64,000 nt of DNA from Schistocephalus solidus (lineage: Eukaryota > Platyhelminthes > Cestoda > Diphyllobothriidea > Diphyllobothriidae), in assembly GCA_017591395.1 (NCBI GenBank), contig WEDG01005251.1, positions 1 to 64,000 of the forward strand. Reading direction: 5' to 3'. The position numbers and the translations under genes were made by a program. Below are positions 1 through 11,137 of the stretch, one piece after another. Each line of letters starts with the position of its first letter. The first letter of the stretch is position 1. Below the pieces are notes generated by a model. It searched no databases. It was not told where the DNA came from and saw nothing but the letters and a program-made list of their open reading frames with translations.

Positions 1-164
1 TGCAAAATTAACTGGCATCGTGACCTTCATGTGGTTTGCGAAGTCCTGAGTTATTACATACAGGAAGATCAGGATATGATGATCACACCCAACTAATGAA
101 AATCAGACACCACGAACCAATGAAAACGCACCCAAAGGAGACGCAGGGCCTCGGCCATCTTCCA

Positions 165-376
165 TCCTTCATTTTCCATCTTCATCCTCCTCCGCCTCAT
201 CATCATTATCATCATCCCTCATCATCATCATCATCATCAACGTCATCATCATCAAAATCATCATCATCTTCATCCTCATCATCCTCCTACTCCTCCTCCT
301 CATAATCATCATCGTCATCATCATCATCATTATCTTTTCTTCTTCTTCTTCTTCTTCTTCTTCTTCTTCTTCTTCC
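165..376. repeat. (TCA)n / (TTC)n microsatellite
   Basis: A long run of TCA/TCC trinucleotides passes into a pure CTT/TTC run near 340-375. The Ser/His-rich and Glu/Met-rich open frames over it on both strands are by-products of the trinucleotide periodicity and are not genes. Confidence 0.9.
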
Positions 377-891
377 TTATCCTCATCGCCACCACAATTT
401 TCATCATCCTCGTACGGCAAATGGACATTGAGCCCTCGGAACATGTTTCAAGAGGTTGATAGTAAAGGAAATTCAAGCAGTTGGGAGCCGAGAAGATAGG
501 CTGGCCATTTTTAAATTGTGGTCGATGTTCTGCAACAAACCGGCACATAATACAATTTATTTATTTATTTATTATAAACGATGAGTAAACTAAGTGCCAT
601 TAACAAAATGAGTATATTTTACGTAGTTCCTTACTTTTCAGAAATTATGCATCTGGAATTGAAAGAGATGCGGACCCACATTTCTTCTGCTATCTTTTAA
701 GCGACTGACGCAGCAAGGGCGTCAGCTTCCTATTAAAAACTGCTACTGACCTTAATTTCAATGATGGATGCCATATTAGGGACGTTATCTTCTGACTGAC
801 TTTCATCTTGAAAATGATTAATGTCAATGATGAAGTCTACCTCCCTTTATCATTCCGCCCTTGACTGCGTAGACTCTCCGGTCGTTTTCAT

Positions 892-1963
892 CTACAAAAC
901 GATACTTTCGACCTGCCCTTGATCCAATAAATCGTTGAAGAGGCTTAGAGGCTGCTGACGAAAAACGACTAAATCGTCTGCATTAGCAGCATTGTGGATA
1001 ACTTTCCAGATTTTTATATCGTTCGCAAACATAGCAAAGTTACAGTCTAATTCCTGTACACAATCATGAATGAACAAGAGAAATAGGATCGGTCCGAGCA
1101 CTGAACCTTGTGGGACTCCACTCTCGATGACTGTGCGCTTTGATCGTGATCCGCCTACAAAGACCACTTGGGAACGACCAACGAGAAAATTCTTGATCCA
1201 CGTAAGAAGTTTGCCGCCAATACCGAACATTCTCAACTTGTAAAGGCGACGCTGGTGTGGAACACTATCGAAGGCCTTCTGGAAATCAATGTAGGCCACA
1301 TGCAAAGAGTCTTTTGCATCGAGTGCTTTTGTCCAGCTTTGCATCGTATAAAGTAAGTTCGTAACACACGATCTTCCCCTACGAAAGCCGTATTGCGCAG
1401 TCGATAAGAGGTTACGGGTTTCTAAATAAATCATCAATTCCTTTTTGACAACCTTCTCCATAACCTTGCAAAAGATTGATGTCAGGCTGACAGGCCTGAA
1501 ATTTTATAGCAAATGCACGACTACCACTTTTGTGAAGCGGTGCGATATGGGCTGTTTTTCAGTCGGTAGGAAGAATTCCCGTATCGAACGATTTCTGGCA
1601 CAGCAACGATAGCGGTTTCGCCAGCTCTCGAGCAAGTTCGAGGAGTAGCTTTGCTGGAATCTCGTCGGGGCCAGGAGATTTGCATGCCTTCAGACTTTTT
1701 AGTTCTTCAAAGACCGCCGCTTCTTGAAAGAGCATATCCTGAATAAGTGGCACTCCCGTAGTCTCGTAAGTTGATGGAATAAAAACAGCTTCTCTAGTGA
1801 AAACCGACCGAAAGAACTGGGAAGAGTGTTCAGCTTTGTATTTATTTTCTGATATCTCGAAACCGTCATCGTTTCTCATAACAGGAATCGGGTTCCTGTT
1901 ACGTGTGCTTTTTCTTACATAGCTGTAGAGTAATTTGGGATTGTTAACTGCTCTCTGAAGCAA
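892..1963 (-). pseudogene. Reverse transcriptase domain remnant (non-LTR)
   Basis: Two minus-strand blocks make up the RT. Block 1963-1559 carries the fingers motif SPGPDEIPAKLLLELA. Block 1461-892 carries QYGFRRGRSC, motif A AYIDFQKAFDSVPH, motif B SGVPQGSVLGPILFLLFIHD, and motif C as FANDIKIW. The expected motif C is (Y/F)ADD. The second catalytic aspartate reads as asparagine, which with the frame change between the blocks argues against activity. It would have copied its own RNA at a nicked target site. Confidence 0.85.
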
Positions 1964-2432
1964 ATCCCTTTCGTAATCCCGTCGGCTTTAAAAGATCAAG
2001 CTTTTAACCTTTTTACTTTGAGTTTTGTATGCTTGCAAGGATAAATTTTCATTGGATCGGCAACATTTCTTCCAAAGCCTTCCTTTCCTGTTAATCTCTC
2101 TTTTTAGATCCCTTGTTAACCACTGTGGTCTGTTAGATATCCTAAGTTGTGATGGCGGACAATGGCATTTTATTAGATTCAGCAAATACTCCTTCAATAA
2201 ATTCCAGTCCTCAGTGACTTTCCGGAGAATAGAAGATCCCAGTCTATTCGTGATGCCTCAGCTCTCATCTTGCAAAAGTCTCCTCACCAAAGATTGGGCC
2301 TGGTTTAATTTATTGCAGATGGCACAGAATATAAACCATGCTCCCATGAAAGTACTGCATGATCACTTCGACCAAGTGGAGGTAGGCAGCGTACCTCGTC
2401 TATACTGTCCGGATCTTTAGTGAAGACGAGAT

Positions 2433-2696
2433 CTAAACAACTAGCCTGTTGTCCTCCACGCGCTCTCGTTCGGGAAAAAATACATGTTGGGTGAAAAGAG
2501 CTTCAAGTGTTGTCTTTAGTAGACGATGATCGAAGAAAAAATTTGAGCTCTGCGCCTGCAGATTGTTCCATCGAATGCTGGGTGCATTGAAGTCACCCAT
2601 GAGAACAACATCAGGTTGACTGCTAATCTCCTTTATGTTCTCCAACAAACAAGTATCAGCGTCAGTGTCTGTCCCCGGTGGTGGGTAGAGAGTCAT
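2433..2696 (-). pseudogene. AP-endonuclease C-terminal remnant of the same element
   Basis: This 87-codon frame contains VVLMGDFNAPSIRWNN, the signature of the exonuclease-endonuclease-phosphatase fold used by CR1/jockey elements, followed by DHRLLKTTLEALFTQHV. The N-terminal half of the endonuclease is not visible. It lies 5' of the RT blocks on the same strand, as expected for one element. Confidence 0.75.
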
Positions 2697-2769
2697 GACT
2701 TCAAGAGTATGCGATCCCCATGTTTTTATTTTCAGCCAAATAGCCTCAATACCATTGCTAATCTACCAT

Positions 2770-4722
2770 ACCATTGTCTAAAACGTTAAGTGAACAAACT
2801 CTCGCTTCCTTTCCTAACATCCGGGTTTGGACCGGCAGCGTCCCTGAAACCATAACTTTTACCGTAGCCATTTGGCGCTTTCGTCAATCTTACAGTCCTG
2901 GATCAGATGACGTCCCAGTCAGCGTTCTAAAGGCGGATGCAAAGGATGTATTTCAGTACCTTCTGTATAAGATATTTAATCTTGCTCTTGAAAGTGAAAC
3001 CTTCCCTATTTTATGGAAGGAACCGCACATACTGCCTATACCCAAACATAGCCGGCCTTAGCGATTTGATGACTTTAGGCCAATAAATACACTGCCAGAA
3101 GTCTCAAAGGTCTTAGAGACCTTAATCAATGACAATATGATGCGTCACCTAATAGAGAATAACCTGCGTAATGCGGTTCAGCATGAGTTTCTCCAAAAAA
3201 GTTCTTGTGACACCTGCCAGCTCTCTTTCTTTGATCATGTGCTACAATCTAGAGACAGCGGTTTTGCAATTTACACCGTTTACTTCAAGTTCACGAAGGC
3301 TTTTGATCTTGTTGATCTCCTACTGCTAAAACTTGCCTCATTTGGCATAGGTTACAAGCTTCTGAACTCAATATCCTCCTATTTATATGCTCACGCACAA
3401 CGGGTTAACATTTCTGATGTTATCTCCAACCCCAGGCATGTCAGGAGCGGAGTCATTCCGGGTAGCGTACTCGGCCTGCTTCTATTTTGCCTCTTTGTCA
3501 ACGATGTTCCTGATTGTTTTCAGTATGGTAGGCCCTTTATGTACGCCGAAGATGTAAAAGTTGTCTATAGATATAAACCGGTCGATCGGAACATCGTGCT
3601 TTAGCTCTCAAAAAAGGATCTTCAGGCCATCACTCAGTGGTGTTGCACATGACGGCTTTCGCTTTCTTGGCACAAGTGCTCCGTAATGGTTATTGGCGAC
3701 AACCATTTGCCCCATCTAAGCATAGCCGGTCTCAACCTAAATATGCCCGGAGTTAAAAAGGATCTGGGCCTATCATATTCTATTAGTCTTAATCTGATTG
3801 TCTCGAAAGCCCGTCAAACTACTGGGTTTATTCGCAGAAATGTTAAAACTGTTAATATTAGAATCAACCTCTATAAAATGTTTGTCAGGCCTAGTCTGGA
3901 ATGCTGCGCGTTTCTATTTAGCCTTCTACACGCTAGTGAACGGAAGAATACAGAATCAGTCTAGCATTTCTTTACAAAAGAGTTTTCTATTCAGAACACT
4001 GAAACCTGTACTACCAACAGCGCTATGAGCTTACAAGTCTTGACCCGTTCTGGCTTTGCAAGTAACAGAAGGGACAATTTTTACTGTTTAAACGTTTGAA
4101 CAGTTGTACCTTTATCCTCCTAACATCTCTGAGGCAGCTTGACCACTCTCAGCACACCAGTCATAGAGATGTATTTTTATTTCTTCCTTTGGTACGCACC
4201 GTTAGATACCGACAGTTTTTTTTTCGGTAAACGCTATAGCAGTCTGGAATAAGCTACCCAGAAATATCAAAATTCAGCAAATCTATCCCATGTTTACGAG
4301 AAATGTCACTTTTTTTATACATTCAGGACACCTTCCAAAACTGGGTGCTGACTCTGTGGAAGCTCTCTTCGGTTCTGATGGCGTTCACGGACTCTAAATC
4401 CTGTGCCGGACTTCATGCTGAGGGCAATATTGCTGGCTCTGCAGACCTTAATCGGCTTATTTCTCATTCGACAGAGAACAGTCGTTCACCGACATACCTG
4501 CTGGTGCAGACTACCGGATCCATAACACTGAATGGAGAAGTCCTTCACGGGCACATGTGTCAACGCTTCACTGTCCTGAACTTTAATCCCTCAATAAGCT
4601 GTAGTTTTTTCTCCTGAGAACACTTGAAACAACGATTAGGATTTTTTCACAGTCAGCTTGAACCTCTACTGTATATATTTTTTGACCTTGCCTGTAAACT
4701 GGCAATAAATAAATAAATAAAT
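2770..4722 (+). mobile_element. Second decayed CR1/jockey-like retrotransposon, plus strand, with (TAAA)n tail
   Basis: RT motifs run from 2774 to about 3964, followed by a decayed C-terminal region (VWNKLP near 4245) and an AAATAAATAAATAAATA tail near 4697-4722. The RT is 5'-truncated and starts in the fingers. Its sequence differs clearly from the minus-strand neighbour (SGVIPGSVLG against SGVPQGSVLG), so these are two separate insertions rather than one inverted copy. Confidence 0.8.
2774..3964 (+). pseudogene. Reverse transcriptase remnant, one frame with nonsense codons
   Basis: A single frame runs through the region, interrupted by stops at 3059-3061, at 3602-3604 and near 3650. Visible motifs are SYSPGSDDVPVSVLKA, FRPINTLPEVSKVLE, motif A FKFTKAFDLVDLLLLKL, motif B RSGVIPGSVLGLLLF, and motif C MYAEDVKVVY where (Y/F)ADD is expected. 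KDLGLSYS and SKARQTTGFIRRNVKT are typical of the thumb and C-terminal part of CR1-like RTs. Stops and the altered active site make it a pseudogene. Confidence 0.85.
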
Positions 4723-5490
4723 ATACGGCGAAAATTAGCCTTGTTTATAAGTCCATTTGGTAGTAGCCTGGCTTAAAGACATTCCCATATCATTTTTTCT
4801 AAGTTTTTCATTTCTTGAAAGAATAAGATCACGGTGTCCTTTGCAGTAAACCACCAAATTCATGAAACATTTCGTTACATTTGTTTAAAATTGTTGCTTA
4901 TTTTCAATCAGGAATAACTTAAATTCTGGGTGTAATTTTTGGATTACGAGACAACAAAAACAGTCTAGCTTTTTAAGACTCAGTCATCAATTATGACAGG
5001 ATTATTTTTCCATTCTTTATTTTCACCTTTTTCAGTATTTTCTATTCTATTCAACATTAGCATATGCTTCGCCCATGTCACGAAATGTTGGCTTTTGACT
5101 TTTACACATTTTAAATAGAGGAGCTAATGTTTCGATTATCGCCTGCTTTAAATGGGAAGACTTACGCCTTACGGTTCTTTTATTTCTGTTAACCCTCTCC
5201 CCAAGGTTTCACAACCTTTTGAGATTCCTGATGCCTCCAGCATAATATCTAGACCCCACGGGAAATTTCAGCTTCATCTATTTCAATTGATAAATTGATT
5301 CATTTTTTCGTGAAGTGGTTGCTTTGTGCAATGCAAAATAATAAAAATTGAGGTAAAGGGATCTTTACCTTCTCTTCTTCGGCCATGTCTTATAATTATC
5401 CAAAAACGTGTATCTTTCCAAGGTCACTTTCGCTTTTGCACACGTTTAATGATTTAATTTTTGCTGTTGCTTGACCGGCAGCTGTTAACA
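4723..5490. other. Upstream flank of calsyntenin, no gene seen
   Basis: AT-rich, without a convincing coding frame. A pyrimidine-rich stretch ending in CAG at 5479-5481, nine bases before the ATG, could be a cis- or trans-splice acceptor for a 5' UTR exon. No TATA box or initiator could be assigned. Confidence 0.4.
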
Positions 5491-5536
5491 ATGACGAAAT
5501 TTTGGACTACCTTTCTCTTTTGCATGGTTGTGAACG
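5491..5536 (+). CDS. CLSTN: Calsyntenin exon 1: start and signal peptide
   Basis: The ATG opens a 15-codon hydrophobic leader, MTKFWTTFLFCMVVN, then one base of a split codon before a GTAAGC donor. Reading through the donor hits a TGA within the intron, so splicing is needed. The leader fits a secretory signal peptide, as expected for a type I membrane protein. This ATG was chosen because it starts the leader directly. Confidence 0.75.
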
Positions 5537-8500
5537 GTAAGCTGTGGAAAAATTTAGCAATAAGTTGAAATTTTAGCATATGAACAGGAAATTGGCGTTT
5601 ATTTCCATCTGGAACAGACAACAGGCAATGCGTATGTGGGCAACTTACACAAGGGGTCACGCAGCGTCCAATTGTCTCCACCTCTCCGTGTCAGCGTGGA
5701 TCCACAAATAAGTCTTTCTGGTTAGTTTTCAGTTCTTGAATATTACGTTGAACTGACGAGTCCTATGCACTGGTGTAAAAATTTAACACTATAGTTCACT
5801 GTGAAATATAATAATTGTGTTGGCTGGAAAAGAAGCTGGATGAATTTTTCTTTACTGTCCGATGTTTCTACTTTTGAATGATTTACTGACTTAATCGCAA
5901 CAATGGCTATAGCCCTATATACAACACTATGTACGACACTAAATATGTACCACAAAAGTTTATCGAAGCCGAAACTGCCTAGTATTATTAAAATTTTTTA
6001 TCGCCCACTGGCTGTTAAGTTTACTTCTGCAGAACAGGAACCACGCTCTTTAGCTGTTTTTGGTTCAATATTTACTGGATGGAATTCATTAGAGCAAAAG
6101 CGCTAAGAAATATGACATAATTCAAAAATAAGCTGAAAGCCAGCAGCCAAACTAATAAGCACGAACAAATTGAGTGACATATTTTTACTGCTTTTGAAAC
6201 TCAAGTTTGGTACTGGAAGAAAAGTTTTACGAATTTTCCCTGCTAAATGACAAAATGATTACTTACTAAATGAGCCCGATGCTGGTGTCTACATCTCATT
6301 TTTATGGATAAGAACCTCGAGAAAAGTATTGCTCTTTTGAAGCGTGGGTAGTTCAAAAAGGTAATATTCTTACTAACCTGGCTCTAAATTTTGATAATCA
6401 GCCGACTGACTCTCTTTTGACTTGCTCTTTTGTCTAATAACCTTAAGTGTCGTTGACCAAACTCCTTACAAGTTAACCAACAGCAGTTAGGTCGAACAGC
6501 AATCTTGGAATTATTCTCATGCTTCTATCCTACTACTCGTCATCACCAAGTCGTTGACACAGAAATATGTATGTGTTTTCCATATAAATGTAACTGGGTG
6601 ATATTATAGGATTTCACATATCTATTTGCCTGCCTTACGGCTTTCTGAAGTCTTTCACACGCAGGCTTCCCAGTGTCATTAAACCAATGGATTGCCCGGG
6701 AGCTGTAGCAGAGAAAAGTCGTCCAAACGCCGTTAAGCATATGCTCGATGCGTGTTCGGAAGCGATTACGACTATCAATTTGTTGGACTTCGACTATAAG
6801 AGGGCACATTTACGGCATTATTAATGATTAATTTCACCTCATAAAGGACCCATTGCCTTATCTCATCTGCAGACCGTATATGCCGTCTGATTTCATTGTC
6901 TGTGTTAGGATTGATCGTAAGAACGTTTGAAAATTGATTTTTTGGTGATAAGTTAATCTCTGTATGGCAGCTTCTTTTGAATGATTTCGCCCGTCGTTCT
7001 ACAAATGGGTACATAATAATAGCAAATAATGAAACTAGTTAAACGTTATAACTGACCATTTCGGATCGATGAGAGAACCAGCAAGGGTAGTGTAAAAAAT
7101 AATAAACCTTAATATCGTTCGTAATCATCCTGGAGGTAAAACTGAAGTCATATTCTTGTTCACGCACGCTCTATGAGATGTGTTAATATTTTAATTAGGT
7201 TTGTGTAAGTAATCCGCAAATCCAACAAGATTGTTTTTCACTTACTAGGCTCTGGCGCTAGTTTTTTTGCGATGATGACAGATGCTGACATTGGACTGAG
7301 TGTTAGTGCGTGTTTAAAAGAAGAAAAGACAGTTAATGGACTATGCAAGTTTAGCATGAATTCTGCAAATTTATTCATCAGCTCTGTCATTTGATGCGCT
7401 ACTGTGGTAATGGAAACTTTTGTAATGTGCATATTAATGTATTTAAAATTTGTATTGGCCTCTAGAGATGTAGCTGTGCTTAAAGAATGTGTTTGAATTC
7501 GCTCTTTTTTCGTTTCTCAACCCAAACTGCATGTTAGCGAAGTCTAAACTACGAAGAGAGGGGAGAAATGACTTGTTGATTTCACTGCTAAGATATCTTA
7601 TTCTGAGCACCCTTTATATCCGATGATTAATCACTTCCGCAGCACATTACTCATATGAAACTCATGCTTTCTTTCATTCCAGTTCGTTCCTGGAGTGTTC
7701 GAAGTTGGAGTTGGTCAGAGTTTTTGGACAGTAATTTATGTAATTCATTTATATCGCTATCGGTGGAAGCCTAATTCAAGCAAGGCGCAGATATGCGCTT
7801 TTCGTGTCCTACGATGCGAACTCGAAAGCAAAGTCGGAGTAAAAACGCTGTTAATGTAGAAAAAAAACGAGCAGTTTATCTGAGTTACCTATTATCTCAT
7901 AGAGCGTTAGTTTTTCGATAGAGGACCGTCCTAATGATCGAAAAGTTAATTTGAGAAACAACTTTATGATTTATTTCCTGTAGTCTTATCCGAAACCGGA
8001 TGCATCTGGCAGGCAAATAGGCATTGTTTCAGCAGAAACTTTCTTTATTTACTTAAGAAATCAGGTAAATTTACTTAAGACAAGTTTCCATTGACGTCGG
8101 TTAACCCATACCCTGCAGAAATATGCGACCAGTTCCACACAATTTGACTTATATCTTTCACATTTCTCAGATTTTTAACCGTAATGTCCGCATTAAGGTC
8201 ACAACTGGATGTGATTACCATTTTAGTAGCACTTATTCGCCGGTGGTATGTAGGATAGAAGGCTTTATCGTCTAATTGTGCACTGACTGTCGTGGTCAAT
8301 ATGCCTGACCTGAAGACCGGTGATCGATCTTGCCTGATTTACACAAGCAACTACAGTGTCTCAGACACCTTCCAGGAGTCTTTAACAGGTGTTTGGAGAA
8401 ATGTAAAGATGTGTCACCATCAATCAAACAAACCATACCTGATGCAAGCTGTCAGAGGTTCCGAAATGTTTGAATTTCAGATTTTAACCACGCAAGAAGC

Positions 8501-11073
8501 GAAAGTGAAATACTTTTCAGAAAGAACGAAACCAGAATGGATAAATACAACAGCGTGATCTGATGACAGGTTACTTTATTCAACCTCTAACATCACCATA
8601 CTTACCAAGGCCGGCTTACTAAGCAAACACTTCCAAACAGATCACGTCTAGTGGCATTTCAAGCTAAAGCATAGTACTTGCTTTAAAAAAGATCTTCAGA
8701 TTTCAGCTGGTCAGCCTCGGTCTGTCCTGAAAACTTTCATCACCTAAATGAGAATATCTCTGTTAAACATTCATTTTAAAAACTGCCCTACCGAATAGTT
8801 CTTGGAAAATTGTGACACTGGTACAACGTGACAATACATTGTGGAGAGTAACCTTTTGTTCATGCGCATATCTAGTTTTTTTGCCGTCAGCTCATCTTTT
8901 CATTGTTAGGCATACTTAATTTTGGCACCCTATTACAACAAGTAATTAGAACATCGCCTTACGTTTGCTTGCTTGTCCTTTAGACATCTTTTCGAGATCA
9001 AATATTTTCATGTGCCAAAAAAGTCAAAAGAAATAATTGTATTTATTGCAGCCACGAATATATCTAATCAAGCCAGTCTCATTAGGACCGCGTGAAAACT
9101 AGATATATTCCCTGCTACAGAATGGCACTTTATCGAATGTTGTACTTTGCAGCCGAATGTCATAGAGTGTACCGATTGCAACGTTTCGTTTCGCTAACAA
9201 TAAAAGTTTTTTTTTACTTTAAAAGGAAAAATATGCGGCTTTCATGCAATTGGTAAGGGAGAAAACTTTCCCTTCAACGTCGACCTGGTTAACGCAGCGG
9301 AAGGGTTAGGCGAAGTTCGTGTGCGGCCAGACGTTGACTTGGGCTCCCTAAGCAATGACCAGTTTGTTTTCCACATTGAGGCATACGACTGTGACAACCC
9401 TCCGCATTATTCACAGCGGTAAGTTGCTTCCTGTTGTTGCCAAGTGGTTTGAGCCTCTCAAACTTCATATGCAATAACCCATTGGCATTTTTCGCACGTA
9501 TCTGCAAGCTATGTTTTATTTAGGCTGGTGTTCTTGAATATCCTGCGATAGAACAGAATAGAATTACTGACAAAGACAAGAGGGTGCATTTCTGGCTTAT
9601 AAGTCGACATAGCCAGCCCTGTTGGTTCGAAATCCAACGCTCTAACCATTGAGCCACTGTTTCGTTGTCCCGTCGGTTGTGACTGGCTAAGGTAGCAATG
9701 GTGTCGCAACACATAGATTTGGGAATGACAGGTTGATGATGACTAATAAGTCAGAAATAGTCATTCGAATCTGCGTTCTCTTTGTCGCTTATGTTATTTT
9801 GCTGTTGTGGTGCGGCTGGCCGGACCCGAGCATGTGTCGATGAGTGTATGCGACGATCGGAGAGCGTCTCATTACCACTGTTAATACACCTAACTGCAAC
9901 TGGCAGGACAAAGAGTCTCTGGCTCAATGGTTAGGTTATTAGACTCCCAACCAACAGTTTGCGGGTTCGAGCCTCAAATGTACTACATTTAGGGTTGGCT
10001 ATGACTGGCAGATGACGATTAGTAAGCCAGAAATGGCCACTTCAGTCTCAATTGTCCTTCTCGGTAGTATTGTTCTTCCTACAATACTAACCGTTGTGCG
10101 GCTGCTGACGGGACTCGAGAGTTAAATCCGAGGCGCAACCGGGTGGATATGTCCTGTAACGCAATTGGTGGACGCACCACTACGACTATTCTCGGATTTT
10201 CTTTACAGTATTTTGTTCCATTATGAAGATTTAATGTGTAAAAACATCGTGAAAACCTCGAGATCGATGTCCCGTGTCAGCATTGAAACCCTTGTGACAA
10301 CGATACCTTTTCGCCGGATACTTGTACCCCTATGCACACCTCTCACATAACCCACACAAACGAACGAACATTATCGACCTCATGTTTTAAATTTCTACTA
10401 CGCTCTAACGCTTCCCTATAACTGTATTAGCCTGAAGGCAGTGCGTATGCTCACCAAGTCGTCTTTTAAATTTTATATGTTTACACAAATAGCTTCGTTT
10501 GCAAGACTTTCATGCACTTATATCTGCCTATAACCATTAAGTGTAAATTGATTTCCCTTATGTAGACCCTGTTTATAACCTTGGCTGATAGCATGCCTTC
10601 AAACAACAAGATCGTATGAGGGACCCTAGGAAGCTTAATTTATCAGAACTTACACAAACAGGCACGAGCTAGAGAAATTGTAACTATTTGTCGATTCAAA
10701 TTAAAATTCGAAACCTATGTTGTTTTATTTGATAGAGTTATATGGATCCATTCCATCTGGTGTAGGTTGACCCAAAATATACCTACAAACCGTCTCTGAA
10801 TTACTCTATTGAGCAGTGGAAATGATAATCTTCCCTATATGTGGCTGCCAAATTCTGCGTTAGCTATTGCCTATAAATGATCCTCGCAACATACATACGG
10901 AGACTGGGTAGCCATTTACTAAGTTCCTCTGTTCTCTTCTGCTACTCTCGCGCTGCCCTTGTGAAATCGAAAGGAACGGCTGATGGCATCAGAGCGTCCG
11001 CTGCGGACGCCGGGCCATCTGGTTAATAAAAACGAGAATGCCACTCACTGGTTTTGTGAGCCTGGTAGATTCC

Positions 11074-11137
<64 letters not shown>

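Larger units (their letters stand above)
556..2770 (-). mobile_element. Decayed CR1/jockey-like non-LTR retrotransposon, minus strand
   Basis: Reading down the minus strand, pieces appear in the order expected of a CR1-type ORF2. They are an AP-endonuclease fragment (2696-2433), a linker with PQWLTRDLKREINRK (2197-1988), RT fingers with SPGPDEIPAKLL (1963-1559) and RT palm (1461-892). A TTTA run near 557-577 would be the 3' (TAAA)n tail. The pieces sit in different frames with gaps, so the copy is dead. The clade (CR1 versus a close relative) is inferred from motif style and tail type. The 5' end lies close to the start of the oppositely oriented element at 2770. Confidence 0.8.

Noticed and set aside
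36..548. Ser/His-, Glu- and Lys-rich open frames
   Set aside because: They are produced by TCA/TTC trinucleotide repeats.
556..4722. One retrotransposon inverted by twin priming
   Set aside because: Both halves contain overlapping RT regions with different sequences and each has its own tail, so they are separate insertions.
8292..8558. 88-codon plus-strand frame as an extra calsyntenin exon
   Set aside because: Exons 2 and 3 join in phase directly across it, and its sequence has no cadherin features.
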